In this document: positions 24,717 to 33,181 of the stretch, one piece after another
How the letters are laid out: every line of letters starts with the position of its first letter
Position numbering within the stretch: position 1 is the stretch's first letter
Assembly (NCBI RefSeq): GCF_018919145.1
Contig: NZ_JAHLQJ010000015.1
Location: forward strand, 62,001-126,000
Direction of reading: 5' to 3'
DNA length: 64,000 bases
DNA from: Paenibacillus brevis
GTDB taxonomy: Bacteria; Bacillota; Bacilli; Paenibacillales; Paenibacillaceae
Notes under the pieces: generated by a model
Database searches by the model: none
Seen by the model: only the letters and a program-made list of their open reading frames with translations
What the model was told of the DNA's origin: nothing
Position numbers and translations under genes: made by a program

Positions 24717-25829
24717 TAATGTTCTTGCTTGTTCGAAGCGTTCTGCGACTGCTGGCCAGTATACGACATTCCACCAATCCTGGATGTAATCCTTGCGTTT
24801 GTTCTGATGCTTCAAATAGTAGGCGTGCTCCCAGACATCCAGCGGAAGGAGAGGAACGATGTCCCATTGGGACAGGTTCTGATGCTTCTCGGCAGTCAGG
24901 ATTTCGAGCCGATGGCTTCGGGGACTCCAGACGAGTACAGCCCAGCCGCCTCCCTCGACCTTCTCAGCAGCACTTGAAAATTGCTTATGGAACGCATCGT
25001 AGCTGCCGAAATCCTGTTTGATCTGCTCCAACAGAGCGCCTTCCGGCTTGCCGCCGCCTTGCGGATTCATAATGTCCCAGAAAATCGTATGCAGATAGTG
25101 TCCGGCTCCATTGAAGGCCAACTCCCTTTCCCAATGCTTCACCAGATCGAAGTTGCCGGATTTGCGCGCTTCCTGAAGCTTGATCTCGGCCTTGTTCAGA
25201 TCGTCGACATAGGTCTGATGATGCTTGTCATGATGGATGCGCATCGTCTCCTCATCAATATACGGCTCAAGTGCATTATAGGCATAGGGCAGAGGGGGGA
25301 GCGTATGCCCGCCGATCGGAACCGGACGGTCTTGCTCACGCGGAACGGAACCTTTATCCGCGCGGAAGAGGGGAGACTCGTTAGTCAGGCTTTCAGCAAT
25401 GCGGCCAGGTTGATTGAGCGTCTCCAGTACGCCGAGGAAATATTCCGATTCCCGAATAATGTGGAGCAGAACCGTCTTGGCTAAGGGGACGGATTTAGCG
25501 GCCTTGCTCTGATCGAGAATGTAATAAAGCTGCCGGATGAACTCGGCGGATTGCCGGAAGGAAGCGTCCAGCAGCTTCTCGGTTTCCCGGATTAATTCAG
25601 GGTCGCAGGCCGCTTCTTTAGACGTGATGCCGTATTGAAGCAGTTGGTCGGCAGCTTCGTATGTTGAAGTGAACACGTCCTTCCATTCATTCAGCAGCTT
25701 GACAAAGCCTTCTTCGAGTCCTGGAATAATCGCCTGTATAACCTCGGTATGCTCAGCCTCCTGCTCTTTCCAGAACCGAATTTCCTCCAGAATCCGGACA
25801 GGCAAAAAAGGCCCGTAAACGGTTAGCAT
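24699..25829 (-). CDS. Fe/Mn superoxide dismutase with N-terminal DUF2935-like domain
   Basis: Dismutates superoxide to oxygen and hydrogen peroxide. The C-terminal 200 residues are a full Fe/Mn SOD: HHDKHHQTYVDDLNKAE (first metal His), HYLHTIFWDIM, VEGGGWAVLVW, and DVWEHAYYLKHQNKRKDY (metal Asp and His). The first 145 residues are an all-helical domain with FWKEQEAEHTEVI at the start and LHIIRESEYFLGVLETL near the end. This pattern is typical of DUF2935, a four-helix bundle with potential metal-ligand His/Glu residues. The fusion roughly doubles the length of a normal SOD (376 against about 200). No signal peptide is present. The ATG at 25829 follows CAAGGAGG on the minus strand. Confidence 0.92.
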   Translation of the reverse strand: MLTVYGPFLPVRILEEIRFWKEQEAEHTEVIQAIIPGLEEGFVKLLNEWKDVFTSTYEAADQLLQYGITSKEAACDPELIRETEKLLDASFRQSAEFIRQLYYILDQSKAAKSVPLAKTVLLHIIRESEYFLGVLETLNQPGRIAESLTNESPLFRADKGSVPREQDRPVPIGGHTLPPLPYAYNALEPYIDEETMRIHHDKHHQTYVDDLNKAEIKLQEARKSGNFDLVKHWERELAFNGAGHYLHTIFWDIMNPQGGGKPEGALLEQIKQDFGSYDAFHKQFSSAAEKVEGGGWAVLVWSPRSHRLEILTAEKHQNLSQWDIVPLLPLDVWEHAYYLKHQNKRKDYIQDWWNVVYWPAVAERFEQARTLKWQPF

Positions 25830-25928
25830 GAAATGAAACCTCCTTGAGAATAAATGATCACTACGACCAGTTTATTTTCAAGGGGGCTTGGACTATGCCA
25901 AACATTTTCAGGCCAAAGCCTCCGGCTT

Positions 25929-26936
25929 CTATTTCGCTGCCGATACAGTTGATTGTCCGATCTTGCTAAGGAAGGTGGAGACCAGACGAAGATATTGCTT
26001 GGGATACTCCCGATAAATAAGCTCATGATAAGAGCCTTCTACAATCCATACATCCGAGGCCGGATTGGTCTGATTGGCAGCCAGCTTTTCTGCGATAGGG
26101 TAGGGTGCCTTCTCATCACGGGTTCCATGGATGAACTGGATCGGAAAGGGATAATCGGTTGTCTTAACCTCCTGATAAGGAATTTGCCGCAAGCTGGTTC
26201 CATTCAAAATGGGGAGCAGCATGCCAATGATCTCCAGGGAAGGATGGCGTGGCAGGCCAATATACTGCCGGATATTATGGTACATAGTATCCGGTTCAAG
26301 CAGGAAGGTACTGTCGAGAATCATTCCGTCGATCTCGTCGGTCTTCAGTGCTGCCTGGAGAGCCGTGCCGGCGCCCATAGAGAATCCCCATACGATAATC
26401 TCCTGGCTTCCCCGCTGTTTAGCGAATTGGATCGCGCCGAGCAGCTGCTGGGCCTCTTTTTTGCCTCCTGTGGCTACTTCCTTACTGTTCTGGGCCGCAA
26501 AGCCATAGTCGAACATCACGACATTAAAATCCAGATTGTGTGCAAAATGGGCCAGATCATACATCGGAATCCATGTTTCCTCCCGATTGGCGCCATAGCC
26601 ATGACTGAACACGATTGTCTTGTCTGAATCCTCTGCGGGAATATACCAGCCCTGCATCATCCGGCTGCCGTCGGCAGCCGGGAAGAGAATATCCTCATAC
26701 TCGAGATTCTTGGCCAGCTTGGGATTGGAGTAGAGCGGAGCGACGGTCGGGTTCGATAGTACCCATGCGATGAAGCCGTGCAAGGCAATAAAGCAGAAGC
26801 TAAGGAAGAAGACAAGTGACAACAGCAGTGCGATGGATATATTTTTGAAGCTAAAGCGGGAAGAAGGCGGTGCAGAAGCTTCAGGAGCAGTAGACGCGGA
26901 AGATGGAAGCAGTTCAACAGGATAATTCGGTCCCAT
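25929..26936 (-). CDS. Membrane-anchored alpha/beta hydrolase (YqkD-like)
   Basis: A predicted serine hydrolase of 335 residues. The first 30 residues are Pro/Ser/Ala-rich, followed by a single membrane anchor (about 32-60), placing the catalytic domain outside the membrane. The fold motifs are VFSHGYGANREE (oxyanion region), the nucleophile elbow GFSMGAG, the acid in HGTRDEKAP and the base in GSYHELIY. The family (YqkD/BEM46-like) has no defined substrate. The ATG at 26936 follows GAGGAGGGGGAGG. It is divergent from the IclR gene. Confidence 0.87.
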   Translation of the reverse strand: MGPNYPVELLPSSASTAPEASAPPSSRFSFKNISIALLLSLVFFLSFCFIALHGFIAWVLSNPTVAPLYSNPKLAKNLEYEDILFPAADGSRMMQGWYIPAEDSDKTIVFSHGYGANREETWIPMYDLAHFAHNLDFNVVMFDYGFAAQNSKEVATGGKKEAQQLLGAIQFAKQRGSQEIIVWGFSMGAGTALQAALKTDEIDGMILDSTFLLEPDTMYHNIRQYIGLPRHPSLEIIGMLLPILNGTSLRQIPYQEVKTTDYPFPIQFIHGTRDEKAPYPIAEKLAANQTNPASDVWIVEGSYHELIYREYPKQYLRLVSTFLSKIGQSTVSAAK

Positions 26937-27091
26937 GTTCCTCCCCCTCCTCTAAGATCGTAATAAGAATATGAATCATTTCTTTATGAAAGACACGAAT
27001 TTTATGTCGAAAACACTCATATTTTCTGATTTAATCGTATGACGAGGCATGGGTTCTGTCAATCCGGCGGAGATAATTGGATAGATGCAGA

Positions 27092-27121
27092 TTGACGTTT
27101 TCCAGACGACGTGATTATAAT
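27092..27121 (+). promoter_or_regulatory. Promoter of the iclR-type gene
   Basis: TTGACG (27092-27097), an 18 nt spacer and a perfect TATAAT (27116-27121). Confidence 0.8.
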
Positions 27122-27132
27122 TTATGTAACCA

Positions 27133-27151
27133 GGTTTCATATAGTGAAACC
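27133..27151 (+). promoter_or_regulatory. Palindromic operator, probably for IclR autoregulation
   Basis: GGTTTCATATAGTGAAACC is a perfect 7 bp inverted repeat with a 5 nt centre. It lies at the predicted transcript start, between the -10 box and the ribosome site, ideal for repression. IclR-family regulators bind palindromes of this size. The same GTTTCA-N5-TGAAAC pattern recurs before the aconitase gene (50289-50305). Confidence 0.65.
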
Positions 27152-27174
27152 GACAGAGAGAGGGATGAACCCTG

Positions 27175-27921
27175 ATGGAGGAGCGAAAACTAACGGTTCG
27201 CGCTGTCGAGAGGGCGCTTGATATATTATTATGCTTTACCAAGCAAAGAGATCTGAGCTTGACGGAAATCGCCGGGGAGATCAGTCTTCACAAAAGTACG
27301 GTACATCGCTTGCTTACGACCTTGGAGGAGAAGGGATTTGTTATCCGTGATTCGGCGACAGAGAAATACCGGCTTGGTTTGAAAATATGGGAGCTATCCG
27401 TCCATTTATCAGAGGGTGATGAGCCGGCGATCCTGCTGCAGCCGCGGATGGAGCAGCTAAGAGACAGACTGGGCGAGACGGTCAGTCTGTACTTGCTGGA
27501 TGGAACGGATCGGCTACGTATCCAGGCTGTGCAGAGCAATCAGGCCATTCGGCGCGTGGCTCCGGTCGGGGCGAGATTGCCGTTATTCGTAGGCGCTTCG
27601 AGCAAGGTGCTGGTTGCCTATGCTCCGGATGAAGTGCTTCAATCTGTTCTGAATAGCCCGGAATGGCCCTCAAGCATAGATCGTGCCGAATATATAACTC
27701 AACTGGAGCGGATTCGGGAGATCGGATATGCCACCAGTTATGAAGAGAGAGAACCCGGGGCAGCGGCCGTGTCCGTGCCGATTCTGAACCGAAGGGGAGA
27801 ACTGGCGGCAGCCCTGTCCGTATCCGGGCCTGTCAGCCGTATGTCCCAGCAGACGTTGGATGAGATTGCTCCTGTGGTGATGGAAGCGGCGAAGGATATG
27901 GGAATGATGATGATTCTATAA
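27175..27921 (+). CDS. IclR family transcriptional regulator
   Basis: A regulator of 248 residues. The N-terminal winged helix (about 8-70) contains AVERALDILLCF and the recognition region LTEIAGEISLHKSTVHRLLTTLEEKGFV, the IclR signature. The C-terminal ligand-binding domain (about 80-245) has VQSNQAIRRVAPVGARLPLF and the family motif SYEEREPGAAAVSVPI near the ligand pocket. It lies 245 nt before a seven-gene transport/catabolism operon in the same direction and is its likely local regulator; the ligand would then be the imported compound or a product. Confidence 0.93.
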   Translation: MEERKLTVRAVERALDILLCFTKQRDLSLTEIAGEISLHKSTVHRLLTTLEEKGFVIRDSATEKYRLGLKIWELSVHLSEGDEPAILLQPRMEQLRDRLGETVSLYLLDGTDRLRIQAVQSNQAIRRVAPVGARLPLFVGASSKVLVAYAPDEVLQSVLNSPEWPSSIDRAEYITQLERIREIGYATSYEEREPGAAAVSVPILNRRGELAAALSVSGPVSRMSQQTLDEIAPVVMEAAKDMGMMMIL

Positions 27922-28089
27922 TAGAAGACATCAGATGACAATTTTATAGATGCAGAACGGCGGCGTCATTTTTCTCCAATGAGCAAACTGGCGCTCTTTC
28001 TATTTTGCCTTGTCGATCTTAATAAAGCGGATACATTTCCATAGCTGGAAGAAAGTCCTCGAATCCCTTGCGGCGCTTGAAATTTAAGG

Positions 28090-28119
28090 TTTGACAGATG
28101 TCAAATACCAGTGCATAAT
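28090..28119 (+). promoter_or_regulatory. Promoter with overlapping palindrome, start of the peptide-type importer operon
   Basis: A consensus -35 TTGACA (28091-28096), a 17 nt spacer and CATAAT (28114-28119). The palindrome TTTGACAGATGTCAAA (28090-28105) covers the -35 box, so a bound regulator would block polymerase. The rest of the 27922-28166 gap has no other clear signal. Confidence 0.7.
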
Positions 28120-28166
28120 ACTATTCAAACTAATTCAATAGGATTTATCGGACAGGAGGTCAGAAG

Positions 28167-29798
28167 ATGTCGAAGAAGTATGCATTTTCAAGAAAATTGT
28201 GGGTGACAGGTATTTGCACCCTGCTCATATTGGTCCTGGTTGCAGGTTGCTCCGGCGGCCAATCATCCTCTGGATCGAATGAGAATGCCGGTCAGAATAC
28301 GAATCAAGCCGGACAAACAGAAGGAAATACCGGAGCGAATTCAGACCAGGCAGCAACGGGAGGAACCTTTGTTTATGGGCGTCCGGCTGCTGTGAACTCT
28401 TTTGATCTTCATAATCAGATTACGGCCAATAACGCGTTTGCGATCGACAAAGTATTCGAATCGCTGTTGTCCTTCAATAGTGACGGGGAAATTGTCGATT
28501 GGCTGGCCGAATCGCATAGCGTTAGCGAGGATGGCCTTACTTATACCTTTGTGCTTCGGGACGGTGTGAAGTTCTCGAACGGTACCGATGTAACCGCAGA
28601 GGATGCGGTATTCTCGCTGGAGAGACATTTAGAGGTAGGAGGACCGCTTGCGATTGCGGCCAAGGTTGATTCAGTCAAAGCACAGGATGCGAAGACCCTG
28701 GTCATTACTCTGCAAGAATCGTACACTCCGTTCCTGTCTGAGCTTTCCAATTTCTCCAACGGGATTATCCCTAAGGATTTTGGAGGCGTGAGTGAGGAAG
28801 AGTTCTTTAAGCAACCTGTTGGAACCGGCCCTTTCGTAGTTGAAAGCTGGGATCCGACCGGAGACGTTACCTTTACGAAGAATCCATATTACTGGCAAGA
28901 AGGCAAGCCTTATATCGACAAGCTCGTATATAAGCTGATCGAGGATGATAGCCAAGCTATTAACCAGCTCAAGGCTGGAGAAGTGGACGCGATTGAATCG
29001 CTGGCTTTGCAAAATGCCAATGAAATTAAGGAAGGCTCCGACACAGCTGTTGCTGAGAATGGCAGCTGGGTGACAGAGCAGATCTTCTTTAATACTCTTG
29101 ATGAACACTTTGCTGATATCCATGTACGTCGCGCTTTGGCCCAGGCGATTGATCGCGAGGGATTGACCAATGCACTGACCTTCGGCTATGCCCAGACAGC
29201 GACCTCTTTGCTGCCAACGGCCATTCCATATAACTCCAATGACACCGTCAAGGCTCTGGAGTTCAATGTAGAGGCGGCTAAGCAGGAGCTCGCTCAATCA
29301 GCTTACCCGAACGGCTTCTCGACCAAGCTGCTGATTGCCTCGGGGAACAGCTCGCGAGCCCAGGCTGCGCAGATTATTCAGGCGGCAGGGAAAGAGATCG
29401 GCATTAACATTGAGATCGAATCCATCGAGTTGGCGGCGTTCCGTGAGCGTTTCTTCGCTTATGACTTCTCGATTATGATTAACAGCGGCCAAGCGGATTC
29501 GCCGGAAGCGAACTCAATCATTGCATTCCAGACAGATCCGGACGGCTTCAGCAAGTCGTACTGGACTCACTATACCAACGATGAAGTAACCGGATTGCTC
29601 CGTGAAGGCCAGAAGACGCAGGATGGTGAGGAACGCGCAGCCACCTATGCCAAGCTGCTGCAAATTTTGGCCGATGAAGTACCGTACATTCCGCTGTATT
29701 ATCCTGAGATTCTGAAGGGTGTCCGTTCTTCTGTAGACGGCCTGATCGTATTGCCGAACGGAAGTCTCCGCTTTGAAGAAGTCCGGATCGGGCAATGA
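28167..29798 (+). CDS. Family 5 (peptide/nickel-type) solute-binding lipoprotein
   Basis: The extracellular receptor of an Opp/Dpp-type importer, 543 residues. The signal sequence ends in the lipobox LVAGC (lipid Cys28), followed by a Ser/Gly/Asn/Gln-rich linker to about residue 62. The SBP_bac_5 domain follows, with VFESLLSFNSDGEIVDWLAE, TYTFVLRDGVKFSNGTDVTA, and FNTLDEHFADIHVRRALAQAI, all hallmark segments. Family members bind oligopeptides, dipeptides, glutathione, opines or nickel, so the exact ligand is open. The ATG at 28167 follows CAGGAGGTC. It is coupled to the first permease by a 4 nt overlap. Confidence 0.93.
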   Translation: MSKKYAFSRKLWVTGICTLLILVLVAGCSGGQSSSGSNENAGQNTNQAGQTEGNTGANSDQAATGGTFVYGRPAAVNSFDLHNQITANNAFAIDKVFESLLSFNSDGEIVDWLAESHSVSEDGLTYTFVLRDGVKFSNGTDVTAEDAVFSLERHLEVGGPLAIAAKVDSVKAQDAKTLVITLQESYTPFLSELSNFSNGIIPKDFGGVSEEEFFKQPVGTGPFVVESWDPTGDVTFTKNPYYWQEGKPYIDKLVYKLIEDDSQAINQLKAGEVDAIESLALQNANEIKEGSDTAVAENGSWVTEQIFFNTLDEHFADIHVRRALAQAIDREGLTNALTFGYAQTATSLLPTAIPYNSNDTVKALEFNVEAAKQELAQSAYPNGFSTKLLIASGNSSRAQAAQIIQAAGKEIGINIEIESIELAAFRERFFAYDFSIMINSGQADSPEANSIIAFQTDPDGFSKSYWTHYTNDEVTGLLREGQKTQDGEERAATYAKLLQILADEVPYIPLYYPEILKGVRSSVDGLIVLPNGSLRFEEVRIGQ

Positions 29799-30787
29799 TG
29801 AACGAAGATCAAGTCCTTAATGCATCTGGCTCCAAAAAACGGGGATCATCCTACAGATGGTTGTTCATTACGGCTGCAAGATCCTTCATTGTCATCGTCT
29901 GCGTCATGATTGCTGTATTTTTCCTGATACGGATTGTGCCGGGAGATCCTGCGAAGATGATTCTAGGTGAATATGCCACGCCAGAAGCGCTCGAGAGCAT
30001 GCATCATGCTCTCGGGCTTGATCTTTCGTTAGGAGAACAATTTCTTCGGTTTCTAAGTAATTTATTTACGCAAGGAGATACAGGCAACTCGATCGTATCC
30101 GGGAATTCGACCCGGGTTCTGATCGCGGAGCGTGCGCCGGTCACGCTGCTGTTAATTGCGATGTCCTCTGTCCTTGCGATTATTATTGCCCTGCTGTTGG
30201 CTACCCTGGCTTCCACCAATAAAAATAAGTGGCCGGATCATCTGATCCGAATCTTCCCCACGGTTACGATGGGAATGCCTGTATTTTGGGTTGGATTGCT
30301 ATTGATCCTCCTGTTTGGAGTACGTCTGCGCTGGTTCCCGGTAGGAGGGGCGGGTGAAGGCTGGGGCATGGTCTACAGTCTGATTCTTCCCTCGATTACG
30401 GTTGCGTTCTCTCAGATGCCTACACTTGTCCGTTCTCTGCGTGCGCAGATGCTGGACGTGCTGGAATCTGATTTTATCGTCACTTTGAAAGCAGCTCAAA
30501 TCCCAAGCAGGGTCATTCTGTTCAAGCATGTGCTGCGAAATGCGGCCCTGCCGACGCTCATGCTGTTTGGTGTTAACTTGTCCTACTTGATTGGCGGGAC
30601 ACTGGTGGTAGAGCAGGTCTTCGGCATAAAAGGAATCGGCAGCTTGCTCTTTTCCTCCATTTCCAATCGGGACTTCCCGGTCATTCAAGGCATCGCCCTC
30701 TACTGTGCGGTTGCCGTTGTGATCATCAGCCTTCTGGTTGAGATCGTATCTTGGTGGCTGGATCCCAGAACGAAGGGGAAGTCATGA
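29795..30787 (+). CDS. Peptide-type ABC permease, DppB/OppB-like
   Basis: The first membrane subunit, 330 residues with six membrane segments. RIVPGDPAKMILGEYATPEAL after the first helix, and the coupling loop near VLFKHVLRNAALPTLMLFGV, are family features. Two adjacent ATG codons overlap the receptor stop (ATGATG), giving tight coupling. Confidence 0.93.
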   Translation: MMNEDQVLNASGSKKRGSSYRWLFITAARSFIVIVCVMIAVFFLIRIVPGDPAKMILGEYATPEALESMHHALGLDLSLGEQFLRFLSNLFTQGDTGNSIVSGNSTRVLIAERAPVTLLLIAMSSVLAIIIALLLATLASTNKNKWPDHLIRIFPTVTMGMPVFWVGLLLILLFGVRLRWFPVGGAGEGWGMVYSLILPSITVAFSQMPTLVRSLRAQMLDVLESDFIVTLKAAQIPSRVILFKHVLRNAALPTLMLFGVNLSYLIGGTLVVEQVFGIKGIGSLLFSSISNRDFPVIQGIALYCAVAVVIISLLVEIVSWWLDPRTKGKS

Positions 30788-31650
30788 AAACAATAAGCCC
30801 ACACAACCTAACCGGCCCGAATCGGAAAAGCCAAGGCACCTTGCGGCGGATTCTCAAGAATCCAACACTGCTGGGAGGCATCATTATGCTTGCCATCCTG
30901 GTTCTGCTGGCGATTCTTATCCCGGTAATCAGTCCCTACGACCCTTCTGCGCAGGATCTGCGTGCATTTCTTCAGCCACCTTCAGCAGACCATTGGCTAG
31001 GAACGGATCAGCTGGGGCGGGATTTGTTTACAAGACTTATTTATGCGGCACGAACCGATCTGTCCATCATGGTCTTGGCCGAGATCATTCCGTTCTGTAC
31101 GGGGATCTTTCTGGGGATGCTGGCAGGTTATTACGGCAAATGGATGGATAACATCATTTCACTGGTCACGGACACCTTTATCGCATTTCCCTTTTATTTG
31201 ATCGTAATCATTGTTGCATTTGCCAGCGGGGCTGGACAGCGGGGGATCTTCATCACCTTCATGCTCGTAGGCTGGATTGTGTTCGCCCGGGTAACTCGCG
31301 GAGTTACTGTATCGCTTCGTCAGCAGGAGTGGGTTGCCTCCGCACAGACTCTTGGTCTTTCCGGCATTAGAATTATGTTCCGCCACATTCTGCCTAACGT
31401 GCTTCCCCAGGCGGTGGTGGTGCTGATGACCGATATGGTGGGCCTGTTGGTTGCGATCGTTACCCTTGGTTACTTGGGGATCGGCATTGCACCGCCTACC
31501 CCTGACTGGGGAACGATGATTTCAGATGGGCAGTCATTCATTACAACAGCCTGGTGGCTGTCTGCCATGCCGGGATTGGCAGTAGTATATACAGGGATTG
31601 CCTTATCCTTGGTAGGGGATGGGCTGGCTGATTTATGGAGGAGGAGATAA
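30784..31650 (+). CDS. Peptide-type ABC permease, DppC/OppC-like
   Basis: The second membrane subunit, 288 residues. The conserved OppC N-terminal segment ISPYDPSAQDLRAFLQPPS and HWLGTDQLGRDLFTRLIY are present. The coupling motif is SAQTLGLSGIRIMFRHILPN. The start ATG at 30784 overlaps the previous stop (ATGA) and follows AAGGGGAAG; an in-frame ATG at 30751 inside the upstream gene is rejected. Confidence 0.93.
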   Translation: MKTISPHNLTGPNRKSQGTLRRILKNPTLLGGIIMLAILVLLAILIPVISPYDPSAQDLRAFLQPPSADHWLGTDQLGRDLFTRLIYAARTDLSIMVLAEIIPFCTGIFLGMLAGYYGKWMDNIISLVTDTFIAFPFYLIVIIVAFASGAGQRGIFITFMLVGWIVFARVTRGVTVSLRQQEWVASAQTLGLSGIRIMFRHILPNVLPQAVVVLMTDMVGLLVAIVTLGYLGIGIAPPTPDWGTMISDGQSFITTAWWLSAMPGLAVVYTGIALSLVGDGLADLWRRR

Positions 31651-32408
31651 TGTCAATGAATCCGATTTTGGAAGTAGAGGCATTGACTCTGTCATCCAGA
31701 GCTAACCCTAAGCTGGTGCATAATGTAAGCTTCTCGATAGGAAAGGGAGAGACGCTTGGACTGGTCGGTGAATCCGGTTCAGGCAAATCGCTGACCCTTC
31801 GGGCTATTCTCGGCTTGCTGCCGCAAGGGATTGAACAGACGGGCGGCCAAATCAAGAGCTCTCTAAGCAGTGCAATGGTATTTCAGGATCCTCGGGGTTC
31901 ATTAGATCCGTTATGTCCAGTGGTTAAGCAGCTTGCTGAGGTAATCTCCTACCGCCAAGGGCTGAGCCGCAAAGCCTCGCACCAGGCTGCGCTGGAGCTG
32001 CTGGAGGTCTTGGGCTTGCCGCTTTCGCTGCGGCAGAAGGACCGCTATCCAAGCCAGCTGTCCGGCGGACAGTGCCAGCGGGTCGTTATCGCGCTTGCCC
32101 TGGCTTGCAAGCCGGGTATCCTGCTCTGCGACGAGCCGACCACGGCGTTGGATGTGACCGTTCAGGAGCAGATTATTGAGACGATCTCCGCTTTACAGCA
32201 GGAGCTTGGTTTCGCGATGGTCTTTGTCACCCACAATCTGGCGGTTGCCTCAGCGATGTGCTCGCGCCTTTGTGTGATGAGACAGGGACAGATTGTGGAG
32301 CAGGGTGATACGCTGAGTCTCCTTCAAGCCCCTCAGGATGCTTATACGCAAATGCTGATTAATTCGGTGCTTCCGGTACCGGTACTGGAGGGGGGAGAAC
32401 AGAGATGA
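31650..32408 (+). CDS. Peptide-type ABC ATPase, DppD/OppD-like
   Basis: The first ATP-binding subunit, about 252 residues. Walker A is GESGSGKS, the signature [15 protein letters not shown], and Walker [14 protein letters not shown]. The ATG at 31650 follows GGAGGAGG and shares its A with the preceding TAA. The C-terminal oligopeptide-transporter extension with its Fe-S cysteines, found in longer OppD proteins, is reduced here. Confidence 0.93.
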   Translation: MSMNPILEVEALTLSSRANPKLVHNVSFSIGKGETLGLVGESGSGKSLTLRAILGLLPQGIEQTGGQIKSSLSSAMVFQDPRGSLDPLCPVVKQLAEVISYRQGLSRKASHQAALELLEVLGLPLSLRQKDRYPSQLSGGQCQRVVIALALACKPGILLCDEPTTALDVTVQEQIIETISALQQELGFAMVFVTHNLAVASAMCSRLCVMRQGQIVEQGDTLSLLQAPQDAYTQMLINSVLPVPVLEGGEQR

Positions 32409-33181
32409 GCCATGGATTGCACATTAAGGATCTGACCGTACGCTATGACGGGGTTACGGCTCTTGATCGGATCCAATTAAATATTGAAGAGCATACCACC
32501 CTTGGGCTCGTTGGTGAATCCGGCTCCGGCAAGTCAACTTTAGCCCGCGTTGTCGCAGGGTTGATCGTCCCGGACGAAGGCATCATCTCGCTCGGGGACG
32601 AGCCGCTCACGAGGAAGAGAAGCCGGGCTCAACGCAAAAAAATCCAGATGATCTTTCAGAATCCCGATGCCTCACTCAATCCCAGATTGTCAATCCGGCA
32701 GCTATTGAGCGAAGCGCTGCTGTTTCACGGCATCGTTCGCCGCAGCGAGCTGGAGCAGCGTTGTCTGGAATTGCTGGCTCGTGTTCAGATCGATGGATCG
32801 GCATTGGACCGTTATCCGCACGAATTCTCCGGTGGCCAGCGGCAGCGGATTGCAATTGCCCGGGCACTTAGTGTGGAGCCTGAGCTGCTGATTGCTGATG
32901 AACCGACAAGCGCACTCGATGTCTCCGTACAGCTGAGTGTGCTTGAACTATTTTCTTCATTAAAGCAGGAATTGAATTTGACGATGCTGTTTATCTCCCA
33001 TGATATGGGGGTTATCCATGCCATCAGTGATACCGTGGCCGTTATGCGCCATGGACAGCTGGTGGAGATCAACTCGAAGGATCGCTTCTTTGCCCGCCCG
33101 GATACAGCGTATGGCTATCAATTGCTGTCCGCTGTTCCCAAGATGCCGGCAGGAACATATAGCAGGAGGGATACACCATGA
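32405..33181 (+). CDS. Peptide-type ABC ATPase, DppF/OppF-like
   Basis: The second ATP-binding subunit, 258 residues. Walker [10 protein letters not shown], signature FSGGQRQRIAIARAL, Walker B LLIADEPTSALDV and switch FISHDMGV are intact. ATGA overlap with both the preceding and the following gene. With two ATPases, two permeases and a lipoprotein, the importer is complete and independent of shared ATPases. Confidence 0.94.
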   Translation: MSHGLHIKDLTVRYDGVTALDRIQLNIEEHTTLGLVGESGSGKSTLARVVAGLIVPDEGIISLGDEPLTRKRSRAQRKKIQMIFQNPDASLNPRLSIRQLLSEALLFHGIVRRSELEQRCLELLARVQIDGSALDRYPHEFSGGQRQRIAIARALSVEPELLIADEPTSALDVSVQLSVLELFSSLKQELNLTMLFISHDMGVIHAISDTVAVMRHGQLVEINSKDRFFARPDTAYGYQLLSAVPKMPAGTYSRRDTP

